Shown here: piece after piece, positions 53,182 to 61,222 of the stretch
Layout: the number at the start of each line of letters is the position of its first letter
Numbering within the stretch: position 1 is the first letter of the stretch
Assembly: GCF_040459645.1 (NCBI RefSeq)
Contig: NZ_JARVHQ010000001.1
Span: forward strand, 4,154,001-4,218,000
DNA: 64,000 nt
Direction: 5' to 3'
DNA from: Bacillus cereus group sp. RP43
GTDB taxonomy: Bacteria > Bacillota > Bacilli > Bacillales > Bacillaceae_G
Position numbers and translations under genes: made by a program
The notes under the pieces: generated by a model
What the model saw: the letters and a program-made list of their open reading frames with translations, nothing else
The model's database searches: none
Told to the model about the DNA's origin: nothing

Positions 53182-53490
53182 ATGATGCAAAAAGAGGAGA
53201 TATTAAGAAAATACAAAAAAATGGGGAGAGATGAACGTAAAGAACTTATAGAATTAGATTCATCTAGTTACGGTTTAATGGCTGTGCTTGTTTTAGTCCT
53301 ATTTTTTAGTTCTTGGAAATTGATGCATGGTATTAAAAGTTACGAATTAATTTCAATTTTTTCTGGTTATATAGCTAGTACAAGCTTTTATAAGTTTAAA
53401 AAATTGAAAGCACAAAAATTTCTTATTGCAAGCATTTTAGCAATAATGAGTACAATTGCAAGTGCCATAGCTTTCTTTCTGGAGGGATGA
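53182..53490 (+). CDS. Small membrane protein paired with XRE regulator
   Basis: 102 residues: a charged N-terminus (MMQKEEILRKYKKMGRDERK) and two or three membrane segments (about 33-50, 58-70, 82-98). AAGGGGTGG precedes ATG 53182. It ends 3 bases before the regulator gene, so they form an operon. The layout fits the DUF6442-type proteins often found with such regulators. Passenger of the IS231 transposon. Confidence 0.75.
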   Translation: MMQKEEILRKYKKMGRDERKELIELDSSSYGLMAVLVLVLFFSSWKLMHGIKSYELISIFSGYIASTSFYKFKKLKAQKFLIASILAIMSTIASAIAFFLEG

Positions 53491-53493
53491 TAA

Positions 53494-53700
53494 TTGAAAG
53501 ATGAATTAGTACTGCAAAATCGTTTGAAAGTAGCAAGAGCTGAGAAAAAAATATCACAGGGAGAATTAGCTGAAATGGTAGGAGTATCTAGGCAAACAAT
53601 TAGTTCTATTGAAACAGGACAATTTTGTCCAACTGCAAAGTTAGCATTAGTACTTTGTATAGCACTAGATAAAAAATTTGAAGAATTATTTTATTTTTGA
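53494..53700 (+). CDS. XRE-family regulator, YgzD-like
   Basis: 68 residues, just a Cro-type helix-turn-helix: KVARAEKKISQGELAEMVGV then SRQTISSIETGQFCPTAKLA and a short hydrophobic end. The start is TTG (53494) behind GGAGG. Such one-domain regulators usually repress their own two-gene operon. Confidence 0.88.
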   Translation: MKDELVLQNRLKVARAEKKISQGELAEMVGVSRQTISSIETGQFCPTAKLALVLCIALDKKFEELFYF

Positions 53701-53767
53701 TTAATTGGTGTACTTGGAGTCAAAATAAATCCCTATCAATCTAATTTTTTATTATCCATAAAGCAAA

Positions 53768-53818
53768 AAATACGCCATCCTTTCCTATGAGCCTACCGAA
53801 AGAATAGCGTATTTTTTC
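53768..53818. terminator. IS231-type hairpin, bidirectional
   Basis: AAAAAATACGCCATCCTTTC pairs with GAAAGAATAGCGTATTTTTT apart from a few bases. It is an inverted copy of the transposase leader hairpin at 55087 and ends both passenger pairs. Confidence 0.7.
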
Positions 53819-53879
53819 ATTTTAAGAAAATTTAATTTTGTTAGCTTAATAGCGATATATGTGCTCTTTAAATAAGTTA

Positions 53880-54551
53880 TTAGAATCTTGATGCTTTAAA
53901 TAAAAATTTATATAAAATATAGAAAAATAAAGTTATCAAGGCACCTTGCCATAAACTTAAGTTATAAGAAAGATAAGGGTGTTTTTTAAAATACATATGT
54001 AATAATACTGATATTCCAAATGGAATAGAAATTGATAATACAAATATAATTCGGCTCTTCCAATTCATTATGAATTTAAACGAGAATCCTTTCATTACAT
54101 ATAAAATAATATAAAGACCTCCAATAAGAATTATGACAGACAGTGTGGTTTCCAGAATATCAAATGACACACCTTCAGTTGGATAGTTTTTTTGAAAAAA
54201 CGAAGTTATTACAGCAGATATCGTATCTATTCCAAATTGAATAGCAAGTAGTAAACTAATAATAAAACCAATTGTTGAAAATTTTTCAAACATTGTTTGT
54301 TGAGGTAGGGCGGCAATTAATTCGTCACAATACGCTGGAAGATCCTCCCCAAATACATCATAAGCATTTTTTCCTTCTTTTTGAGATTCAAGAAGGTGGT
54401 CCAAAATCTCCAATAATAGTTCTTCTGATTGCCTTTCAGGAACATTTGAACAGCGAATATACACTAACATATTTCCATAAGCTAGTTCATTTTCTTCTGT
54501 TAGTAGCTCTCTTTTTTCATTATTCATTTTAGCCAGTTCATCTGGTTTCAT
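53880..54551 (-). CDS. DUF1129-like membrane protein paired with PadR
   Basis: 223 residues. A helical N-terminus (MKPDELAKMNNEKRELLTEE, then the HAAS/DUF1129-like LLLEILDHLLESQKEGKNAY) and five membrane segments (about 92-220). Its start lies inside the end of the PadR gene (14-base overlap), so the two are co-translated. This pairing is common; PadR senses and represses, and the partner's task is unknown. Passenger of the IS231 transposon. Confidence 0.78.
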   Translation of the reverse strand: MKPDELAKMNNEKRELLTEENELAYGNMLVYIRCSNVPERQSEELLLEILDHLLESQKEGKNAYDVFGEDLPAYCDELIAALPQQTMFEKFSTIGFIISLLLAIQFGIDTISAVITSFFQKNYPTEGVSFDILETTLSVIILIGGLYIILYVMKGFSFKFIMNWKSRIIFVLSISIPFGISVLLHMYFKKHPYLSYNLSLWQGALITLFFYILYKFLFKASRF

Positions 54552-54873
54552 TTTGTTTTTCCCCTCCTAATAACCGATTTACAGTTGTTGATACCATATC
54601 CCAACTTTCCTTAAATACCTCTAATTGTTCTAATCCCTTCTTTGTTAAATGATAATACTTACGTTTAGGTCCTAGATTAGAGGTTTTCAAAGTTCCTTCG
54701 ATTAACTTTTCTTTTTGCATACGCAATAAAAGTGGATAAATACTGCCCTCACTTACAAACGTAAAGCCATATTGATTCAATTTGGTACTTAGCTCATAAC
54801 CGTATACTTCTTCTTGTGAGATGATATATAAAATACAGCCTTCTAATACACCTTTTAGCATTTGGCTATGCAT
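54538..54873 (-). CDS. PadR-family transcriptional regulator
   Basis: 111 residues, starting MHSQMLKGVLEGCILYIISQ; winged helix with YGYELSTKLNQYGF, SEGSIYPLLLRMQKEKLI and GPKRKYYHLTKKGLEQLEVF. AAAGGAG lies before ATG 54873. An operator-like repeat is 62 bases upstream. First gene of a two-gene passenger operon. Confidence 0.9.
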   Translation of the reverse strand: MHSQMLKGVLEGCILYIISQEEVYGYELSTKLNQYGFTFVSEGSIYPLLLRMQKEKLIEGTLKTSNLGPKRKYYHLTKKGLEQLEVFKESWDMVSTTVNRLLGGEKQNETR

Positions 54874-54934
54874 CGATTCATCTCCTTTCAGTAGATTGCT
54901 ATGCAAGTTAGCATGTAGTTAGAGTGTAACACCA

Positions 54935-54957
54935 GGTAACTTGCTTTGCAAGTCACC
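54935..54957. promoter_or_regulatory. PadR operator candidate
   Basis: GGTAACTTGC, TTT, GCAAGTCACC: 10-bp arms with one mismatch. A related half (TGCAAGTTAGCA) lies at 54902-54913. Confidence 0.5.
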
Positions 54958-54984
54958 TGTTAGTCTTTATTAAAAGACTAACAA

Positions 54985-55026
54985 AATCCCTAACAATTCT
55001 TTTGGATATTGTTAGGGATTTTTTCT
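54985..55026 (+). terminator. Hairpin upstream of the transposase
   Basis: AAATCCCTAACAAT pairs perfectly with ATTGTTAGGGATTT, then TTTC. Just before it, TGTTAGTCTTT/AAAGACTAACA forms another. They may insulate the transposase from outside transcription. Confidence 0.6.
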
Positions 55027-55086
55027 ATTTATGTTTTGTATTACTCCACGTTGTCAGCAAATTAAAAATTGCATGGTTTTCTAAAA

Positions 55087-55138
55087 TAAAAAAATACGCT
55101 ATTCTTTCTGTAGAATCATAGGAAAGGATGGCGTTTTT
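55087..55138 (+). promoter_or_regulatory. Leader hairpin covering the transposase start
   Basis: AATACGCTATTCTTTC pairs with GGAAAGGATGGCGTTTTTT. The second arm contains the ribosome-binding site GGAAAGGATGG and ends at the ATG, so the hairpin would block translation of read-through transcripts, as described for IS231. Confidence 0.6.
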
Positions 55139-55139
55139 T

Positions 55140-56570
55140 ATGTCTGTTTCTGTGTCTGACGAATTACAACTATTTGCTCAAGAGATTCAAAGTTTTTTAT
55201 CTCCAAATACCTTACGAGATCTTGCTAGAGATGTTGGTTTTGTACAACGAACCAGTAAGTATCAAGCAAAAGATTTAGTAGCTTTATGTGTATGGGTGAA
55301 CCAAAATGTAGCTATGACTTCTTTAACTCAGTTATCTAGCTGTTTAGAAGCATCAACAGCGGTGCTCATCAGTCCTGAGGGACTGAATCAACGATTTAAT
55401 AAGAATGCCGTCCAACTTTTACACCACCTACTAGCCGAACTACTAAGCAAAAAATTGGCCGCATCTATGCCGATTTCTTCTCCATACACTTCTGTTTTCA
55501 AACGTATTCGTATTTTAGATTCAACTGCATTTCAACTCCCGGATGTATTTTCAACGGTTTATCCAGGTGCAGGAGGCTGCAGCCATACAGCTGGGATAAA
55601 AATTCAACTTGAGTATGATTTGTTAAGTGGACAGTTCCTTCATATTCATACAGGTCCAGGTAAACAACATGATCGCACTTACGGCTCTCTGTGTGCCCCA
55701 ACTGTGAAAGCGAATGATTTATGTATCCGAGATTTAGGTTATTTTCACTTGAAAGATCTTCAATATATACAAGATAAAAAGGCTTACTATATCTCTCGTA
55801 TTAAATCAAATACACGTATTTATCAAAAAAATCCCACCCCTGATTATTTTCAAGATGGAAGAATTAAGAAAGGTACAGAGTATATACAGATAGATATGGA
55901 GGTCTTAATGAACTCTCTTCAACCAGGACAAACATGTGAAATATCCGACGCTTATGTAGGAATGACTGATAAAGTCCCAACTCGTGTAATTGTTCATCGG
56001 TTAACAAAAGAACAACAACAAAAACGATTACAAGATCAAGCTGTAAGAGAAAAAAAGAAAGGAATGAAGTATTCTCCGCGTAGCAAACGACTCAGTGGCA
56101 TCAATGTATATATGACAAACACCCCTACAGATATTGTCCCGATGGGACAGGTACATGACTGGTATTCTTTGCGTTGGCAAATCGAAATTTTATTTAAAAC
56201 GTGGAAGTCATTCTTTCAAATTCATCATTGTAAAAAGATAAAACCAGAACGATTAGAGTGCCATTTATATGGTCAATTGATTGCCATTCTACTCTGTTCT
56301 TCTATCATGTTTCAAATGCGCCAATTGCTCCTCATGAAGAAAAAAAGAGAGCTTAGTGAGTATAAAGCCATATATATGATTAAAGACTATTTTCTTCTTT
56401 TATTCCAAACTATACAAAAAAACGCCCAAGAGCTATCAAAGGTGTTACTTCGCTTGTTCAATCTCCTACAGCAAAACGGGCGGAAATCTCATCGATATGA
56501 GAAAAAAACGGTCTTTGATATACTAGGTGTCGTTTACAATTGTACCATGTCTGATAATCAAGCCGCTTAA
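55140..56570 (+). CDS. IS231-type transposase (IS4 family, DDE)
   Basis: 476 residues, full length for IS231. The DDE signature is present: RILDSTAFQLPD near 125 and the Y-x2-R-x3-E-x6-K motif in WYSLRWQIEILFKTWKS near 345. The frame is open. The ATG at 55140 lies just behind GGAAAGG within the leader hairpin. It can move its own transposon and, in trans, IS231-ended cassettes such as the one at 43052. Confidence 0.95.
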   Translation: MSVSVSDELQLFAQEIQSFLSPNTLRDLARDVGFVQRTSKYQAKDLVALCVWVNQNVAMTSLTQLSSCLEASTAVLISPEGLNQRFNKNAVQLLHHLLAELLSKKLAASMPISSPYTSVFKRIRILDSTAFQLPDVFSTVYPGAGGCSHTAGIKIQLEYDLLSGQFLHIHTGPGKQHDRTYGSLCAPTVKANDLCIRDLGYFHLKDLQYIQDKKAYYISRIKSNTRIYQKNPTPDYFQDGRIKKGTEYIQIDMEVLMNSLQPGQTCEISDAYVGMTDKVPTRVIVHRLTKEQQQKRLQDQAVREKKKGMKYSPRSKRLSGINVYMTNTPTDIVPMGQVHDWYSLRWQIEILFKTWKSFFQIHHCKKIKPERLECHLYGQLIAILLCSSIMFQMRQLLLMKKKRELSEYKAIYMIKDYFLLLFQTIQKNAQELSKVLLRLFNLLQQNGRKSHRYEKKTVFDILGVVYNCTMSDNQAA

Positions 56571-56720
56571 TTCAAAAAAGTGAAACCCGTTAGGGTTTAT
56601 TTCGTATGCAAATCTTTCAATCAACTACACTTGCCCTTTAGAAAAAAGAAACAATCTCGTCTAAAATTGACTTTGCATAAGCTTAGCTTGATAGCGATGT
56701 GGTTCTACCCCTATAAGCGC

Positions 56721-56780
56721 AAAAAAAGACACCTTAAGGTGCCTTCCTGCGACTTGAACCATCTTAATTTTAATAATATG
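56721..56780 (-). repeat. Structured intergenic repeat, family 1, copy D (truncated)
   Basis: Keeps the terminator-like hairpin and the TTAAGATGGTTCAAGTCGC part, then stops at AATAATATG where an IS231 target 11-mer (GGGTACCGCCA) begins. The first hairpin is lost. Confidence 0.7.
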
Positions 56781-56812
56781 GGGTACCGCCACATGCCCAT
56801 CAACCTATATTT
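56781..56812 (+). repeat. Solitary IS231-type end behind a Tn4430-type 11-mer
   Basis: GGGTACCGCCA followed by CATGCCCATCAACCTAT. The 11-mer is the outermost part of the Tn4430 end, the known hot spot for IS231. Confidence 0.6.
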
Positions 56813-56950
56813 GTACCACCTGAGGAACAAGGCACCATACAGGGTAATCCGAAAATCTTGAGAGGTATTGTGTATAGTATGTTTACCTCAGGTACAACAA
56901 AAGAGCCTTACCTCTGTAGGCAAGACCCCACTAGTGTAGTTGTATAGTAT

Positions 56951-57082
56951 TTATATAACAACTAAGAAACTGAAAACATATAACACCAAGTAGCAGAACC
57001 CTAACATTCCGCCTACAGCTAGTACCTGTTTACCCCAGCTCTTGAGTTTCAGATTACTGTCAATCGCTTGCATTCTTTCCAT
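56951..57082 (-). CDS. 43-residue single-span membrane protein
   Basis: MERMQAIDSNLKLKSWGKQV, then a membrane helix LAVGGMLGFCYLVLYVFSFL and VVI. GGAGGAAAC precedes the ATG by a few bases. No family known to me. It sits alone between the IS231 transposon and a duplicated promoter. Confidence 0.55.
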   Translation of the reverse strand: MERMQAIDSNLKLKSWGKQVLAVGGMLGFCYLVLYVFSFLVVI

Positions 57083-57170
57083 ATATCGTTTCCTCCTATT
57101 AAGGAGAACCCTTGAAGACTCTCACCTCGCTATGATACCATTAAGAGATGACTAATAGAGGTCTAAATGT

Positions 57171-57259
57171 ATAAATATGCAATATTACATATTAAAATGC
57201 ATTATTATTATATATATATAAACACTTACTATAATAAGGGTGTAAAGATTTACCACATC
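57171..57259 (+). promoter_or_regulatory. Diverged duplicate of the amphipathic-peptide promoter region
   Basis: About 85 bases align with 15691-15774: ATAAATATG, AATATT.CATAT, AAATGCATT, AAAC.CTTACTATAAT.AGGG and T.TAAAGATT are shared. The -10 TATAAT remains; the cre core CG is now CA. No peptide gene follows. Confidence 0.55.
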
Positions 57260-57441
57260 ATGTATGTCTCCTTATTTACAGTATAAACTCCTCCTTAATT
57301 GAAGCTGGATTTGTTTTATTCCAACCATTATTCTCTACTTTTACATACTCTCCAATTTTTACAGTAGATTTAAAGTCATATTGTACATTTATTGTTTCAT
57401 CTGATTGTTTGTTTTCCGTAATTGTGACCTACTTCAATTAC

Positions 57442-58827
57442 TTATTTCATTTGCGATGGTGTAATATGGTCTAGCCATAGAATACCATCATATTGTTCAA
57501 TTGGATTCATTATTTCTTCAGATTCTTTCAGACCCCAGTATCTTCCCGCAGTAGGAGAGAACATCCAAGAGGTTTCTGGACGGTTTCTTTCACCTTTTAA
57601 ATTGACAAATATATGTGGGTATTGTGCAGCACTTAATATTTTTTCAATACTCTGTTCCGTGTGATCAGTTTCTACAGGAACTATTTCACTAATATCGCTA
57701 TTCCAGCTGCTTCCACTACAAGCGTACACACCGACCATATACATTTGATCTTTAATACGTTTAGGCATGTAATCAATCATAGTCGGTGCTACAAAGTTAT
57801 GTTTTTGTATATCAGTAAAATCGAGTATCATCTTTGAATTTTGTTTTCGAATATGATAGTTATGTCCCCATACGATGATTTTTTTGTTTTTGTATTGAAT
57901 ATCACTTAACCATGCTAAAGTTTGTCCCATTTTCTGATCTCGAATATAAAATGAGAACTCAGACGCTTTTGGATTCGGTGAGAATATGAAGTTTTTTTCT
58001 TTTACTTTAGCATCTTGATGAGTTTTAATCGTATCAATTCGTATACTAATGGCTTTCTCTAACAGATTTACATCATATGTATTAACTGGCGCGACCTCGA
58101 GTAATTCAGTTTTATGCTCTTGAATAAATGCTTTGATTTTTTCGTATTTGTCTATTACTGGCTGAATGTCCTTTTTATATTGTTCATACGGATACTGATT
58201 ATTTTTTGGGTTAAATGTCCGCTCTATATCGACCAATTCTTTATCCACTAATTCAACATCATTAGCAATTTCAGGACTAATTTTCTCTAACCATTCTTTT
58301 GCAAATTGTGGGAAAGATGAATTCCACCAAATTTGAGTATCAAATCCAGTTAAAATCAGTGGAGTCCCTTTTTCTTTTTGCTCTTTTAGATAATGAAACA
58401 GTTCCTCAATTTCTTCTGTATGCCATACGGTTTCTAAAGATTGTTTCATGGCTTGAGTAGCAGTTAATCGGTCCAGTTTTTGGTTAACAGCATTTGCTTC
58501 TGCAAATCCAGATTCAAATGCCAGTACATCATATCCCATTTCTTCATGCAAATACTTAATGATCCGTACTTTAGATTGGTTTATTTCTTTGGCACCATGT
58601 GTACTTTCACCGAGAAGAACAATACGTTTATCCTGTACTGTTTCTTTTAAAAAGGACAAATCTTCAGTTGTCTGAGCATTAGGCTTGTTTAATTTTTTTG
58701 CATGCTCCTTTACCCATTCTTCCCATTTTGGTTGATCTTTAGGTTTTTCTTCTGCAGAAACAACGGATGTAAACGTCATAAATGCTAGGAGAGAAGCAAC
58801 CATACCTACTTTCCACTTTTTAAACAC
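57442..58827 (-). CDS. Secreted erythromycin esterase-like protein
   Basis: 461 residues. Signal peptide (VFKKWKVGMVASLLAFMTFT, cut near SVVSAEE). The EreA/EreB-type fold shows the key His in LLGESTHGAKEI and Glu in VLAFESGFAEANAV, with ILTGFDTQIWW and VWGHNYHIRKQ later. Ere proteins hydrolyse the macrolide lactone; many relatives with signal peptides have unknown substrates. The GTG at 58827 has GGAGGGG at 6 bases. Single gene. Confidence 0.88.
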   Translation of the reverse strand: MFKKWKVGMVASLLAFMTFTSVVSAEEKPKDQPKWEEWVKEHAKKLNKPNAQTTEDLSFLKETVQDKRIVLLGESTHGAKEINQSKVRIIKYLHEEMGYDVLAFESGFAEANAVNQKLDRLTATQAMKQSLETVWHTEEIEELFHYLKEQKEKGTPLILTGFDTQIWWNSSFPQFAKEWLEKISPEIANDVELVDKELVDIERTFNPKNNQYPYEQYKKDIQPVIDKYEKIKAFIQEHKTELLEVAPVNTYDVNLLEKAISIRIDTIKTHQDAKVKEKNFIFSPNPKASEFSFYIRDQKMGQTLAWLSDIQYKNKKIIVWGHNYHIRKQNSKMILDFTDIQKHNFVAPTMIDYMPKRIKDQMYMVGVYACSGSSWNSDISEIVPVETDHTEQSIEKILSAAQYPHIFVNLKGERNRPETSWMFSPTAGRYWGLKESEEIMNPIEQYDGILWLDHITPSQMK

Positions 58828-59149
58828 ATATTTCCCCTCCATTAATATATTTTTAGAAAAATAGAATAACCATCCAAATATTTACTATTTTCCCCTCGTG
58901 TTTATAATACTTAATAATATCAAAAGTAACAAGTTGAATATTCTTAATGTTTTATATTAAAAGAATTATATTTTCTCATTTTGAAATGAAAAAATAGAGC
59001 CGCAGCCCTCAATGAAAAGTATGGTGATAATTTACCAATGGATATTGGAGAAATCCACCTTTTTTCTAATTAGGAATTTCCACCTATGTTGTGCAAATAT
59101 TGAATAATGTTTTTTATCAGATTAATAGGGGGAGGTATGGTTTTACCGT
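58828..59149. other. Intergenic region, nothing recognised
   Basis: AT-rich. Some of it may belong to the IS6 remnant that follows, but I can read no gene in it. Confidence 0.4.
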
Positions 59150-59278
59150 GGGAAGGAGTGCGTTTCAAAAGGTGTAGAAGCGATGCATATGGTCAAAAAA
59201 GAACAAATTGATTTACGGGATCAGTCTCTCCAAAGTCAAAATATTTTTATCAACCAGCTGTTTGGATTAATTGCTTAA
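59150..59278 (+). pseudogene. IS6-family transposase, C-terminal remnant
   Basis: The frame reads SKGVEAMHMVKKEQIDLRDQ, then SLQSQNIFINQLFGLIA and stop, the typical end of IS240/IS431-type transposases. The DDE core is absent. The element's right end follows at 59321. Confidence 0.75.
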
Positions 59279-59320
59279 CAGGTGATTCCGTTAGGAATCT
59301 TTGATTTTTTTTATTTATCA

Positions 59321-59338
59321 TTTTTTTGCATCAGAACC
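59321..59338. repeat. IS6-family right end
   Basis: TTTTTTTGCATCAGAACC, or GGTTCTGATGCAAAAAAA on the minus strand. It closes the remnant at 59150-59278. Confidence 0.6.
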
Positions 59339-59726
59339 AATAGCTCTCCGCCCAACGCTACAACAATTAATAATGTTTTTTATAATCATTAGCTGTATCC
59401 AGTGAAATTCATTAATACCACATCCTCACCTTAAAACACTTTAAATACTTTAAAAAATCAATATAGTTATTCTTTATTTAAAGATAAATAAAAACCATAA
59501 ACCTTACTTAAAGAATTATAAGGACTATGGTTTTATTTAGTATAGTTAATACACGTATCTCGGCTGAACCCCGTTATAATTAAATCGTTTCCTTTTCGCC
59601 ATTTATTAAACTAACGGGCAGGATATGTTAATCAATTCGCGAATACTTCAAATAATCATTAGCAAAGATTCTGCATGAACCATAAAAAATGGTAACCTAA
59701 AAAAAGTGAAGGGGCAGCATAGCCTT
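59339..59726. other. Intergenic region with a terminator-like hairpin
   Basis: ATAAAAACCATA and CCTT pair with AAGG and TATGGTTTTAT at 59484-59538. AACTAACGGGCAGGATA near 59611 belongs to a short sequence also seen in part near 47840. No gene is visible. Confidence 0.4.
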
Positions 59727-60140
59727 ATGAAACTAGGACATATAATGATTTTCGTCAATGACATGACAAAGGCGAGATGGTTTTATTCTGAATTGCTGGG
59801 TTTGCAAACATTGTTAGAGCAAGAAAATAAGCTTGTATTTGCCCTTGACGGCTGTCAGCTTATAGCTTTTAAGTGTGAAAAGACCAAAGAAATTGGAGAT
59901 TATTCAAACGAGGCTAGAACAGTTTTGGTGTTTGAGGTTGTATCTGTTGAGCAAACTTATAAGGAAATGAAGGAAAAAGGTATTCAATTTTTGCATGATA
60001 AACCTACTCAAGGGCGATATGCTGCTTTCGTTGATCCGTTTGGTAACGTGCATGAAATCGCTGAATCGTTCGTTAACTTTGTTACAAACAACGTGGTGAA
60101 GCATATTACAACTGAAAAAGTAGAAAATCAGGAAAAATAA
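59727..60140 (+). CDS. VOC-family (glyoxalase-like) protein
   Basis: 137 residues, one VOC module pair: [20 protein letters not shown], then [18 protein letters not shown] and a late [15 protein letters not shown]. Metal-ligand candidates are His5 and Glu in the last strand. Members are lyases, dioxygenases or resistance proteins (bleomycin/fosfomycin type). AAGGGG lies 12 bases before ATG 59727; GTG 59706 is an alternative. Confidence 0.82.
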   Translation: MKLGHIMIFVNDMTKARWFYSELLGLQTLLEQENKLVFALDGCQLIAFKCEKTKEIGDYSNEARTVLVFEVVSVEQTYKEMKEKGIQFLHDKPTQGRYAAFVDPFGNVHEIAESFVNFVTNNVVKHITTEKVENQEK

Positions 60141-60164
60141 TAAAATTTTTATAGATGTTTTGAA

Positions 60165-60206
60165 GCCAAAAGATGACTTATTCAATGTCATCTTTTGGCT
60201 TTTTTC
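60165..60206 (+). terminator. Terminator of the VOC gene
   Basis: GCCAAAAGATGAC pairs perfectly with GTCATCTTTTGGC, then TTTTTTT. Confidence 0.88.
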
Positions 60207-60246
60207 TAGTGAAATTAAAAGTAAACTTCTAATAGGGGGGGCACCA

Positions 60247-60495
60247 CATTGCTATCAAGCTAAGATTTTAAAGTACCCCCTAAACGAAACGATAATTTTA
60301 TGTTTTTTACAGCACCGAAGTTCATTTTTATCGTTTTGGGGCAACCTTTTCTGTTCTTCTACGATGTTTCAAATGCGACAGTTTCTGCTTGAAAAGAAAA
60401 AGCAGGAGCTGAGTGAATACAAAGCGATTTATATGATTAAAGATTACTTTCCTTTACTGTTTCAAGCAATAGCCGTTAACAAACATACTATGTAA
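60247..60495 (+). pseudogene. IS231 remnant
   Basis: Left end CATTGCTATCAAGCTAAG after the 11-mer GGGGGGCACCA. About 60 bases of leader remain, then a jump to the transposase C-terminal part, [20 protein letters not shown] and onward (60346-60495), which matches residues near 410-450 of the intact copy at 55140. The right end is missing. Confidence 0.8.
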
Positions 60496-60627
60496 CAGCA
60501 AACGAAGCAAAAAATAAGCCCGTTACTAAAGCACATCATTCACATTTAAAAGGATATACCTATACCTTCTTTCCTTAAAATTACCAAAATCCATTTACAA
60601 ATCTATAAAAGTAGATATAATATCCTT

Positions 60628-60939
60628 ATGGAACCTTTATTAATTTATAAAGCATTGTCAAATGAAACACGATGTCAAATTTTATCATGGTTGAAAAATC
60701 CAGAAAACCATTTCGATGAAAAACCTTATCTAGAACAAGGCCTTAACTTTCAAGTTGGAGTATGTGTAGGAGATATCCAGCTTAAAACTGGCTTAGCCCA
60801 ATCGGTTATTTCTAGCTATTTATTAACTATGAAAAAAGCAGGCTTACTAGAATCTGACCGAATTGGAAAATGGACATACTATCGCCGAAATGAAAAAACA
60901 ATACGAGAGTTTTCTGAATACGTTCAAAACGAATTATAA
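60628..60939 (+). CDS. ArsR-family transcriptional regulator
   Basis: 103 residues. Winged helix: IYKALSNETRCQILSWLKNP, VGDIQLKTGLAQSVISSYLL and MKKAGLLESDRIGKWTYYRR. Cys13 and Cys46 could sense a metal or thiol stress, but no classic metal motif is seen. No clear ribosome-binding site precedes the ATG. It lies upstream of an MFS gene in the same direction and likely controls it; this pairing is common in Bacillus. Confidence 0.88.
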   Translation: MEPLLIYKALSNETRCQILSWLKNPENHFDEKPYLEQGLNFQVGVCVGDIQLKTGLAQSVISSYLLTMKKAGLLESDRIGKWTYYRRNEKTIREFSEYVQNEL

Positions 60940-60944
60940 AGTAA

Positions 60945-60983
60945 AAGCTACTAAGCAACCTACCAATTGATTAGTAGCTTTCA
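60945..60983 (+). terminator. Terminator of the arsR-type gene
   Basis: AAAGCTACTAA pairs perfectly with TTAGTAGCTTT; the tail is short on T. Confidence 0.65.
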
Positions 60984-61222
60984 CACATTCTGCTTTTTAC
61001 AGGTATCCAATTACTTTTTTATAAAATTGCACTACCTATAAAAGCAAGAAACATAGAAAGGAGAAAAATTTTTAATATATCATATCTAGTTATTTAGATA
61101 TCTGTTATTGTATTTCGAATTACATAATCCTGATAATATTGGCATCCAATCATGCTTGTAATAATGTTTCTTTGTTAATGAATTTACTTTCAAAATACTG
61201 ATACGAATGGAGAGTTTTATAA

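Larger units (their letters stand above)
53008..56699 (+). mobile_element. IS231-family transposon with four passenger genes
   Basis: Left end CATCACCATCAAGCTAAGG; right end on the minus strand CATCGCTATCAAGCTAAG. The 11-bp target duplications TGGTTCTACCC at 52997-53007 and 56700-56710 are identical, the size typical for IS231. Inside are a membrane protein plus XRE pair (+), a membrane protein plus PadR pair (-), and an intact transposase (+), 3692 bp in all. The intact gene and perfect duplication point to a recent move. Confidence 0.85.
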
